From NCBI GenBank assembly GCA_032622095.1, contig CP136061.1, positions 84,482,324 through 84,546,323 of the forward strand: 64,000 bases of DNA, in the 5' to 3' direction. Of this stretch, positions 46,196 to 55,536 are shown in pieces. A model generated the notes under the pieces. The model did not search any database, was not told the origin of the DNA, and saw only the letters and a program-made list of their open reading frames with translations. The number at the start of each line of letters is the position of its first letter. The stretch's first letter is position 1. Source of the stretch: Siphonodentalium dalli. Taxonomy: Eukaryota > Mollusca > Scaphopoda > Gadilida > Siphonodentaliidae. A program made the translations under genes and the position numbers.

Positions 46196-46676
46196 GAATT
46201 GTCCCCCTAATTTATATAAAGTGAATCGTGGAATTTTACATAAATTTTACAAAAATTTTACAAAAATGTTTTTGAATGAAATTCTGAACCAAACAAGACA
46301 TTTCTTGTCACAAAATACATGAAAATATGGATCTGTAAATGATCATAAGCAGAACCGGATGCGACAGCACATGAAAATCAGTACGCGTGTAAAATGTTTT
46401 GGGAGAAATTTTTTTAATTTTTTTTCATGAAATGGAAAAAAAGTTGTAGGTGGGTATTCGTAAACCAGACTTAAAAATTGGTGTCGCCTTAACTAAATAA
46501 ATAATGGAAAAGAAGGTGAATCATGAAAAGTTTAATTACAGTATTGAGGAATAAGTTGTAGAAAACATATATATGCCTTCTGGAGGATTTCTAAATTTAT
46601 TTAACCTCAATTGTTTCGATATATATCACTGTTGAAGGTATAATAAATATATGCTTTCTTTATGTTTGTCTTCCAG
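46196..46676 (+). other. Intron sequence without recognised features
   Basis: AT-rich, no repeat family of this window; ends in a good polypyrimidine tract. Confidence 0.6.
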
Positions 46677-46785
46677 GAAGCTTTACCAAAATGGAAAGAT
46701 AGACAGGAAATTGTAACAGTGCTTAGGGCGTGTAATTATGATATGGACTTCGCCATCGACAATTATCTAAAAACAGAAGGGGATC
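46677..46785 (+). CDS. Kinesin-14-like gene, exon (UBA-like helical segment)
   Basis: The exon is 109 nt, entering in phase 0 and leaving in phase 1 (GGG GAT C then GTGAGT). The acceptor is TTGTCTTCCAG. The peptide starts EALPKWKDRQEIVTVLRACN and ends DMDFAIDNYLKTEGD. The pattern of a short helix, 'ACNYD', then an amphipathic 'AIDNYL' helix recalls the third helix of UBA/CUE-type folds, so a UBA-like three-helix segment is plausible; this rests on pattern only. The next exon supplies the two missing bases of the split codon (C + CT = Pro), which confirms the junction. Confidence 0.85.
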
Positions 46786-46839
46786 GTGAGTACACAATTC
46801 TGCAACTATTATAGTTATATTTAAAGATGCATAATCCGA

Positions 46840-47244
46840 TTAACCCTTTACCCAACAGAAGGGCCCTGTGCCAATGCATTCTCTTATATATGCGAGTCGA
46901 CCATAGGTCGCCTCGCATATATAAGAGAATGCATTGGCTTAATTAACACATTAAAAATTATAAAATTGTTAAAGAATGTAAGAAAAAATGGTAAAAAGTG
47001 TTAAAAAAAGATTTTTTTTTAGGCCAATGCATTCTCTTATATATGCGAGGCGACCTATGGTCGACTCGCATATATAAGAGAATGCATTGGCACAGGACAT
47101 AACTGTAACTATCACAATGTGGTCAATGAGCCGGTTCCAATGATGTCCATATTTGTATGGTTTTATTGAGACAGACCGAAGATATTTTAGGCTGTTGAAG
47201 CTTTATTTGGCCGGATTTGGCCGTTTTGTTGGGTAAAGGGTTAA
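46840..47244. mobile_element. TTAA-1 element with paired hairpins
   Basis: TTAA both sides and CCCTTTACCCAACA ends; shares its right TTAA with the next element. Confidence 0.87.
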
Positions 47245-47687
47245 CTCTTTCAGTGCCACAGGCTGATCTTATCGGGCCTAATTTAAGGTCTGTAGAGTGC
47301 CAGGGCCGATAATTTTTGGGTTTGCTTAAGCATGCTATAGCGAATTTAAAAAACAAACTGGATAAAACCTAGTGGCATGTTATAACTCAAAACCATCACT
47401 AAGTATTCACAGTAATAATTTTGATGTCCATGAAAAACATAAGATTCCCTGGCACTAAACCTACAAAATAAGTCTGGCACTGAAAGAGTTGTTAAAGAAT
47501 ATAAGAAAAAATTAATAAAATTGTAAAAAATTGTAAAAAATAATAACAAATGATGAAAAATTGTTAGGCCAATGAATTCTCTTATATATGCGAGGCGACC
47601 TATGGTCGACTCGCATATATAAGAGAATGCATTGGCACACGGTATATGGGTTGATACAAAAATCGGACCTGGCACTGAAAGGGTTAA
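47241..47687. mobile_element. TTAA-2 element
   Basis: 'TTAACTCTTTCAGTGCCA' to 'TGGCACTGAAAGGGTTAA'; internal copy of the left half ends 'ggcactgaaagagtt' at about 47490, then one hairpin. Confidence 0.82.
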
Positions 47688-48174
47688 GCACTCTTCAATT
47701 ACTATTTATTTGGATTCGGGGTAAAAAATATTCGATTCGAGTCAAGGAACCCACCTATCAAAGCTCAGAGTTATTAGATATAAATATTTGAAAACTATTA
47801 TTTTTCACCATCGTGAATTACTTAGCCCAGTAAAAAGTCGACGAGCTGACAACCTCAGACCAAATTGTGGATGAAGATGGATAACTCTAAAATCAAGAGG
47901 CTTTGTGTTGATAATAAGGCAAAATTTCGTTGAACAACATGTTGAAAAATAACATGTTTCGGACAATTTTATACTATAGTTGACAGTGGTTTATAGCATT
48001 ATTTTGGGGCAATTAATCGATTCTGATAACTGAAGCAGCATTTCTTAAATTTGTTGGAATCTGGTTATATGGAGACCATTGTATTGAGTACCTATTATAA
48101 TTAAATTGGACAGTGCCATATACACTAATTTCTTGTTTTTGTGGACACTGGGATCGCACATCCCAGTGCACAGC

Positions 48175-48428
48175 CAAGCCTTGAAATAGGGTGTCTGTCA
48201 TTTGCAGAATGAGGTCCCCAGAGGGTGAATTTAGTGATGCTACCCCGCATAGTGGGCTAGCATCACCAAATTCACCCTCTGGGAACCTCATTCTGCTCAG
48301 GTGTAAGCAGAATGAGGTCCCCAGAGGGTGAATTTAGTGATGCTACCCCGCATAGTGGGCTAGCATCACCAAATTCACCCTCTGGGGACCTCATTCTGCA
48401 AATGACAGACACGCTATTTCAAGGCTTG
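48175..48428. mobile_element. Family C element, double hairpin, TSD TRCACAGC
   Basis: Same 254-bp form as at 33.3 kb. Flanked by TGCACAGC and TACACAGC (7 of 8). Confidence 0.85.
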
Positions 48429-48531
48429 TACACAGCCAAATTGCACTCATAACGACATTACATCAATGAAAAGTTTCTCCATAAAATTTGTTTTGCATTT
48501 GTTTGTGGCAGCTTATTTTATTTAATCCTTC

Positions 48532-48886
48532 CATACGGGAGCTTCATGATATTTTGTGAAAACCTTGTGCCAAGCATTCTCTCATATACCAAAGGGAGCC
48601 TCGCATATATAAGAGAATGCACTGGTCTAACAATATTTACCTTGGTCTTTTAAGCTGGTGCATTCCCTTATATATGTGAGACTCCCTATGGGAAGCCCAC
48701 ATATATAAGAGAATGCACTGGCACATAGGGAGCCTCGCAGATATAAGATATTAATGCATTGGCCATAAAATATTTAACATGACCTTGTAAGCCAGTGCAT
48801 TTTCTTATATATGCATATATAAGAGAATGCACAGGCACATGATCTTTAATGCTGCACCAGCATTGCTTCTCTCATGAAAGGGTTAA
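48532..48886. mobile_element. TTAA-3 element with three hairpins
   Basis: TTAA flanks; 'cttccatacgggagcttc' and 'aatgctgcaccagcattgcttc' ends. Confidence 0.75.
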
Positions 48887-49035
48887 TTTAATAATGGTAC
48901 AAGATGAACAAGCTTCTAAACATTTCCCATCATTGAATATGAATTCTTCTGCACTTGTGTTATCATTTTCTCTGACTGTTGTCTGCTCCTTATGATCACT
49001 CTAAATGAATAATAGACTATTCATATATATACTAC

Positions 49036-49887
49036 TAGCCGATGAGCCCGACGTTGTCCGGGCTATTCAAAAACCAAATTTAAAGTCGATAGCTCCACCC
49101 GTTTCCGAGATCTGGTCTGCGCATACGCGAAGCTGGCGTCACACGGGCTCGGCGACCCGATAAAATTCGTATCCGGGGCAAGATACATTCAGATACCAAA
49201 TTTCAAGTCGACAGCTCCACCCGTTTCCGAGATCTCGTCTGCGCATGCGCGAAGCTGGCGTCGCACGGGCTCGGCGACCCGATAAAATTTGTATAGTCGA
49301 TAGCTCCACCAGCTCTACCCAGCCCGACGTTGTCCGGGCTATTCAAAAACCAAATTTCAAGTCGATAGCTCCACCCGTTTCCGAGATCTGGTCTGCGCAT
49401 GCGTGAAGCTGGCGTCGCACGGGCTCGGCGACCCGATAAAATTCGTATCCGGGGCAAGATACATTCACATACCAAATTTCAAGTCGATAGCTCCACCTGT
49501 TTCCGAGATCTCGTCTGCGCATGCGCGAAGCTGGCGTCGCACGGGCTCGGCGACCCGATAAAATTCCTATCCGGGGCAAGATACATTCACATACCAAATT
49601 TCAAGTCGATAGCTCCACCCGTTTCCGAGATCTCGTCTGCGCATGCGTGAAGCTGGCGTCGCACGGGCTCGGCGACCCGATAAAATTTGTATCCGGGGCA
49701 AGATACATTCACATAGCAAATTTCAAGTCGATAGCTCCACCCGTTTCCGAGATCTCGTCTGCGCATGCGCTGCACGGGTGTCGCACGGGCTCGCCAATAC
49801 GACAACGTCCACCGCCTGGTCAAATTACACACACGTACCAAGTTTCGTCCCGATCGGTCGAGAATCGTAGATTTGTATTAATGACAA

Positions 49888-49920
<33 letters not shown>

Positions 49921-49940
49921 GGTCTTCAAAATATATATGA
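49036..49940 (-). repeat. CpG-rich retroelement-like repeat, internal 120-bp tandem units
   Basis: Units contain 'aagtcgatagctccacccgt', 'ttccgagatctcgtctgcgc' and 'cacgggctcggcgacccgat', about six times. The right end has 'gatcggtcgagaatcgtaga' then a (CAGA)n tail. It splits a TTAA-4 fragment (48960-49035 and 49945-49984). Open frames up to 139 codons on both strands repeat the same peptide and are not genes. Confidence 0.8.
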
Positions 49941-50292
49941 GATTATAACTGAATGGAAGAATCCATTTAATGTAGAAAGGGTTAATTGGTTAATAGGCTG
50001 AAACAGCTTTTATTCCACTGATTTCCTATAGGGTTTTAGCAGAACTGATTCAAGGCCGCAAAAGAGGCTGCATTTATACTGATTCTAGGCTGTAACATAT
50101 ATAGAAACTGTTATTCTGCGGATATCCAATAGGATCTACATAGAGCAAATTGCAGTTGGGATTCAGCAGAACTGCAAAAGAGGCTGCATTTACACTGATT
50201 CTAGGCTGACAATTTCCACTGATATTCAGCTAACACTGATTATACAATGGCTTTAAGGGTTAACATAAATCAAAAGTGTAGGCGTATACATA

Positions 50293-50380
50293 TTAACCCT
50301 TTTATGACAGGATCAGTGCTGGTGCAGCATTATAGACCCTGTGCCAGTGCATTCTCTTGTATATGCAAGTCTCCCAAACT
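50293..50380. mobile_element. TTAA-3 element, left end only
   Basis: 'TTAACCCTTTTATGACAGGATCAG', then half a hairpin cut at 'gcaagtctccc'. Confidence 0.65.
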
Positions 50381-51139
50381 TTCATGAATTTAGTAAACTT
50401 ATGTAATTAATGGCTTTTGAAATACACAGGGACCCACCCGTCTAGAGGACGACATGGTATACAGTATTATTATATGAATGTACAGACATAGAGGATATGA
50501 AATGAGTGTATGATATTTATGAAACGAGTCTAAGAATTTTCAGTTTTCTCGAGCCTATGAGAGAAACACGAATTACATATTCTATTTTTCATATGACACC
50601 TATAAATTGATTATGATGTCCAAAACGCACAGAAAAAGGTTAATGTGACGTCACTTCATTGCACCGGAAGCCCAATTACACCTGGTGAACTAGCAGAAAT
50701 AATATGCACGCGAAGATAGATTGCGCTATTCTGTTCTCAGTTTGTGACATTATATCGTATGTTTATTAGATAAATACGAATTACATATTCTATTTATCAT
50801 ATAACAATGTCCAAAACTATATATTTCAAGATTATAATTGCGAGAATTTCGGCATCGCGTTGATTCGTGTATTTGACGCGCACGAATTTGACCTGCATTT
50901 AGTCAGAGATGTGGCTCGGCCACCGGCCCCCGGCTGCCATTCAGCCAATCAGAACACAATTTTTGTCAACAAATCAATCAAATTATCGGAAGGTGATATG
51001 AGTTAGTAATTGATATGAAATTGACTTATGACATAGTTTCCAACATAAATAATGATTGAGTCATATGATAAATATATATATGGGCATTGCCACAGACCCG
51101 GTAGATTTCACTGGCTGTTAATAATATACATTTGGCTCA
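50380..51139 (-). repeat. Interspersed repeat, inverted relative to 58.75-60.5 kb
   Basis: 50390-50475 ('aatggcttttgaaatacaca', 'cgtctagaggacgacatggtat') is the complement of 58970-59050 and 60430-60510. 51068-51139 ('gggcattgccacagacccgg', 'tagatttcactggctgttaa') is the complement of 59346-59410. The middle 590 bp is unique here. Confidence 0.8.
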
Positions 51140-51395
51140 TTAAACCCTTTCATGGCGGGAGCTGTGCTGGTGCAGCATTTAAGATCCTGTGCCAGTGCAT
51201 TCTCTTATATAAATGCATATATAAGAGAATGCACTGGCATAAGGTCAAGGTAAATATTGTTAGGCCAATGCATTCTCTAATATATAAGAGGCTGCCTATG
51301 GGAGACTCGCATATATATATTCTAGTAAGAGCATACATTGGCACAGGGTTTTCTCAAAATATCAGGAAGCTTGATCATGAGTCATTGAAGGTTTA
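51140..51395. mobile_element. TTAA-3 element
   Basis: TTAA flanks; its left flank matches the right flank of the element at 59102-59345 in inverse, so the two may descend from one insertion. Confidence 0.75.
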
Positions 51396-51446
51396 AAACG
51401 TGGAAGCAAATGAATTTGATGCATGTTTCATTTGTTTTTGTTGCAG

Positions 51447-51541
51447 CTTTATGTAAAGTTAGTAAAACAGCCAAAGAAGCGAAAGACGTAAAGGAAAAGG
51501 AAAACCGGATCCAAATCCTACAGATGTGTATCAAAGAACAG
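51447..51541 (+). CDS. Kinesin-14-like gene, exon (start of coiled coil)
   Basis: The exon is 95 nt, entering in phase 1 and leaving in phase 0. The acceptor is TTTTTGTTGCAG and the donor is GTGAAC after CAG. The peptide is Lys/Glu rich, including SKTAKEAKDVKEKENRIQIL, consistent with a linker running into a stalk coiled coil. The last 30 or so bases and the donor are the first unit of a 68-bp minisatellite that repeats the exon end and donor eight times. Extension to the second donor meets an in-frame TAG, so distal donor use would truncate the protein. Confidence 0.82.
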
Positions 51542-52115
51542 GTGAACCTTTATTTATTATACACCCATTATACAAGATTCAAATCCTAGAGATGGTATCA
51601 AAGAACAGGTGAACCTTTATTTATTATACACCCATTATACAAGATTCAAATCCTAGAGATGGTATCAAAGAACAGGTGAACCTTTATTTATTATACACCC
51701 ATAATACACGATCCAAATCCTAGAGATGTGTATCAAAGAACAGGTGAACCTTTATTTATTATACACCCATTATACCGGAACCAAATCAAAGAGATGTGTA
51801 TCAAAGAACAGGTGAACCTTTATTTATTATACACCCATTATACCGGATCCAAATCAAAGAGATGTGTATCAAAGAACAGGTGAACCTTTATTTATTATAC
51901 ACCCATTATACAGGATCCAAATCGTAGAGATGTGTATCCAAGAACAGGTGAACCTTTATTTATTGTACACCCATTATACAAGATCCAAATCCAAGAGATG
52001 TGTATCAAAGAAACAGGTGAACCTTTATTTATTATACACCCATTATGCAAGATCCAAATCCTAGAGATGTGTATCAAAGAACAGGCGAAACATTAATTAT
52101 TATACACCCATTATT
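51506..52115 (+). repeat. 68-bp minisatellite copying an exon end and splice donor
   Basis: About nine units of 66-69 bp carry the exon end (ATGTGTATCAAAGAACAG) and the following intron (GTGAACCTTTATTT). GT donors fall at 51542, 51609, 51675, 51743, 51812, 51880, 51948 and 52017; the last unit has GC at 52085. The first unit is the real exon boundary. The units differ by point changes, with one insertion at about 52010. Confidence 0.92.
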
Positions 52116-52237
52116 ATCAAAAATACATGCATGTTGAAATACTGGTTTCGTCCAATTATTTTACATGACTTATGGCCCATTTTCCATCTTATAATTCCCC
52201 TGATTTACATAAACTAAACAAAACTTTACGTTTACAG

Positions 52238-52288
52238 ACTGAGAAGTTGAAGCGTGAGAGAATGGCTAAGGAAGACGCAGAAAAAAGG
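52238..52288 (+). CDS. Kinesin-14-like gene, short coiled-coil exon
   Basis: This exon has 51 nt, 17 codons, phase 0 at both ends, with acceptor TTTACAG and donor GTTAGT. The peptide is TEKLKRERMAKEDAEKR, wholly charged and helical, with hydrophobic residues only at heptad-like spacing. It continues the stalk from the previous exon. The polypyrimidine tract is weak, but the frame and composition agree with both neighbours. Confidence 0.78.
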
Positions 52289-52431
52289 GTTAGTTTGTTT
52301 TTATACCCAGTTATTGGTCTGTCCATCCATCCGTTCTCTTTTTGTTTCCGGTTGATAACTTTAGATAGTCTCAACTGAATGGAATGAAATTTGGCCAGCT
52401 TTTCAAATTGGTCAAAAGTGTAGCCAGCTTT

Positions 52432-52563
52432 TCATGCCGTAAACAGAATAAGGTCCCCAAAGGGTTAATTTGGTGATGCTAGTCCACCGTGCATGGTAGT
52501 GTCACTAAATTCACCCTCTGGGGACCTCATTCTGCAAATGACAGACACACTATTTCAAGGCTT
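52432..52563. mobile_element. Family C hairpin, left end truncated
   Basis: 'cagaataaggtccccaaagg' hairpin ending 'gacacactatttcaaggctt'. Confidence 0.7.
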
Positions 52564-52616
52564 CGTCATCAAGTGCACATTTTCAGTCATGACAGTAGAG
52601 AATCATGATTTAATGA

Positions 52617-53173
52617 TACAGTAATGCTCTAATTAATCGACTCCTTAAACACAGCAGAATTATGGGTAACTTTTCAGGATTTAGTTGGAAATATGGCTTG
52701 TTGCAATTCATCAATCCTGAAAAGTTACCCATAATTCTGCTGTGTTTAACCCTTTACCCAACAGAACGGCCCTGTGCCAATGCATTCTCTTATATATGCG
52801 AGTCGACCATAGGTCGCCTCGCATATATAAGAGAATGCATTGGCCTAACACATTAAAAATTATAAAATTGTTAAAGAATGTAAGAAAAAATGGTAAAAAG
52901 TGTTAAAAAAAGATTTTGTTTAGGCCAATGCATTCTCTTATATATGCGAGGCGACCTATGGTCGACTCGCATATATAAGAGAATGCATTGGCACAGGGCA
53001 TAACTGTAACCATCACAATGTGGTCAAGGAGCCGGTTCCAATGATATCCATATTTGTATGGTTTTATTGAGACAGACCCAAGATAATTTAGGCTGTTGAA
53101 GCTTTATTTGGCCGGTTTTGGCCGGTTTGTTGGGTAAAGGGTTAAGGAGTCGATTAATTAGAGCATTACTGTA
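52617..53173. mobile_element. PAL-A MITE, copy 25, split by a TTAA-1 element
   Basis: Arms shortened at the centre. TTAA-1 sits in 'ctgctgtgttTAAggagtcg' of the right arm, the same target as at 37.6 kb. Confidence 0.86.
52746..53145. mobile_element. TTAA-1 element inserted in PAL-A
   Basis: TTAA both sides, CCCTTTACCCAACA ends, two opposed hairpins. Confidence 0.88.
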
Positions 53174-53369
53174 GTTCCATTGAAAATAGGGAGTACACAT
53201 CAGTTTGAAATGGCATCAACCACTCGTCATTACATGAAGTTAACTTAGAAATTCTTGTTATATTGGACTATTTAATTCTATTTGATACTTCCCCATATGT
53301 TATATTTGAACACTTTAATATCATCTATTATTTTTATATCTTCGTCATTTTACATTGTGCAAACAATAA

Positions 53370-54105
53370 ATATTAAAGATTTAATATCTCTTTAAATAAC
53401 AAATTTAGATAGTTTCCTGGGTATGAAATAATATGTATGAGTATGAAATCCCTGTCCTGAAACGATTCTATAATTAATATTTATTTTATTTCGATATTAT
53501 TTTATTCAATTAATAGGACACTTCTTTTAGATAGAGGTTTCCAGCGTGGTGCTCTGAATGAAAGTGAGCCGCAAAATGTCTCCAATTGATTGTATCTATT
53601 GTCAAGCCTTGAAATAGGGTGTCTGTCATTTGCAGAATGAGGTCCCCAGAGGGTGAATTTAGTGATGCTACCCCGCATATTGGGCTAGCATCACCAAATT
53701 CACCCTCTGGGAACCTCATTCTGCTGAGGTGTAAGCAGAATGAGGCCCCCAGAGGGTCAATTTGGTGATGCTAGCCCGCTATGCGGGGGTAGCATCACTA
53801 AATTCACCCTCTGGGGACCTCATTCTGCAAATGACAGACACCCTATTTCAAGGCTTGTCTATTGTGATATTAAATGTGAACCAGATAAGACCTAGTATAT
53901 AGCATATGCTTATTTTCAATGATTTAAATAACTGAAAATAAAAAAACACGAATAATATCAGGGACATTTATTGAATGGAACAATGTTATTTTCTATGGAA
54001 AATAATTCATAGACACTTTTCCGGACTGGGGTCTTCAATAGTTATTATTCCATACCCAGGAAAATTCTATAGATCATGTGGCGGAAGAGATAATCGACCT
54101 TTAAC
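53370..54105. mobile_element. Family D element split by a family C element
   Basis: 'attaaagatttaatatctct' and 'tgaaatccctgtcctgaaacg' at left; inverse 'cacttttccggactggggtc...agagataatcgacctttaac' at right; interrupted at 53603-53857. Confidence 0.75.
53603..53857. mobile_element. Family C element, double hairpin, TSD TCTATTGT
   Basis: Perfect 8-bp direct repeat TCTATTGT at 53595-53602 and 53858-53865; CAAGCCTTGAAATAGGG ends. Confidence 0.88.
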
Positions 54106-54129
54106 ATGAAATTGTTCAACTTTTGACAG

Positions 54130-54273
54130 TTGTCGAATTTGGAGGATAAATTAGCTACTGTTCAGGTGGAAGCCAAATCAGCAGAGAATGAGTTATCTGT
54201 GATGCATGGCTCGAGACCAAAATCATCCCGAGCGATGCGACCAAAAACTCCTGTCCGTCCTAAAACTCCACAG
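54130..54273 (+). CDS. Kinesin-14-like gene, exon (coiled coil plus basic Pro/Thr linker)
   Basis: This exon has 144 nt, 48 codons, phase 0 at both ends, with acceptor TTTTGACAG and a perfect GTAAGT donor. The first half is heptad-like (LSNLEDKLATVQVEAKSAEN). The second half is a basic low-complexity linker with RPKTPVRPKTPQ, two copies of an R-P-K-T-P motif. Such Thr-Pro and Lys-Pro stretches are common in microtubule-binding linkers and as proline-directed kinase sites; that role is inference. The exon follows a family D element that was itself split by a family C insertion. Confidence 0.86.
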
Positions 54274-55536
54274 GTAAGTCACATCTACATGGCACAAGGC
54301 CAAATTCGTCAAGAGGTACAGTGCGTGAACATATTTACGTTATTTCACACGCCGTGCTATATGTATCAAGGTTCCTGTCATTAATATATATCCTAGAACA
54401 TCTCAATATATATATACGGGTGGCCTTCGCGGTGGGTATAGCTGTTAAAATAGTCACATCTGCTAAAACCGCCATAAACAGAAAGAATATCATATAATAG
54501 ACAGATGTTGTTCTTATTCCAATCATAAATATCGCGTGCATTGCATGTTATTGTCACGTTTGTACAATTTATGTAAACAAACATCAAACGTTACATAACC
54601 ATTTGTTCATAGACAAACACTCGGAACTACCGTATCGTCCAATGAAAATGTTCCGTTGCGCTGTGGAAGCGAAGATAAAATTATTTGTGACATCAACTAT
54701 CGCATTCAAATTTTATTTTAATTGAATCTATTCTACTCGCTGTCAGTTCAAAATCTAGCTAATCCACGTTACTTCATGATTGGGAAATGATCAGACAGAA
54801 AATGTGTGCATAATATAATTGTTCTTGCAAAGAAATGACATTTGTTTCAATCCAGTTATTGTTTTCTCCTAACCTATATATGGAAATACATTCCAAATAA
54901 GGAAGTTACTATGACAGTATTGTGAGTTGTAAGTTTTAGAGGCAACAAATTAGGGGTTTTACAACCAACATATAATGTGCACGATTCTAAATAAGGAAAT
55001 GGTACCAATATCGTGACTGCTTATAAACAATTCTCTGTGCTTTTTGCGAGAAACTAAACAACACTCGACCTGCATTTTCTCTGACACAAAGTGTGTTTTG
55101 TGAATAATATGCCATTCATATCATTATGCTAGAATATTCTTGAGAAAGTTACCATAATGTGATAAATGTTATTTCTAAATTATAACCTATATACTATGAT
55201 AATAACACCATGCTTACACTTTAGTTCCCAATATAATGTGAAAATATAGGGAAAAATAGTAAAATTTTGTAGAATTATCTCCCTTGTACATAGAGTTATC
55301 TCCCTTGATGCAAATTTGGCCACACCAACTTTTTGTTCCATAGTTCCCAGTGATGTCATACATACCAATGGTGAAGGTAATAAGTTGACCCAGTAGTTTG
55401 TATTAATGTAATAATAAGTCACATTTTTAGGAAAATCAGCTAATTTTAACATTTTTTCTGGCACTGAAACATGAAAATAGGCTTAGCACCGAAAGAGTTA
55501 AATATCGCGTCCAGGCCTGGCAAAAAGGCCACTTTT
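54274..55536. other. Intron sequence without recognised features
   Basis: Mostly single-copy. The end near 55440-55500 ('ggcactgaaac...ggcttagcaccgaaagagttaa') resembles a decayed TTAA-2 end. Confidence 0.5.

Noticed and set aside
49203-49940. Overlapping long open frames on both strands (up to 139 codons)
   Set aside because: They come from a CpG-rich tandem repeat whose unit lacks stops; the peptides are the same repeat in each frame, with no splice or start context.
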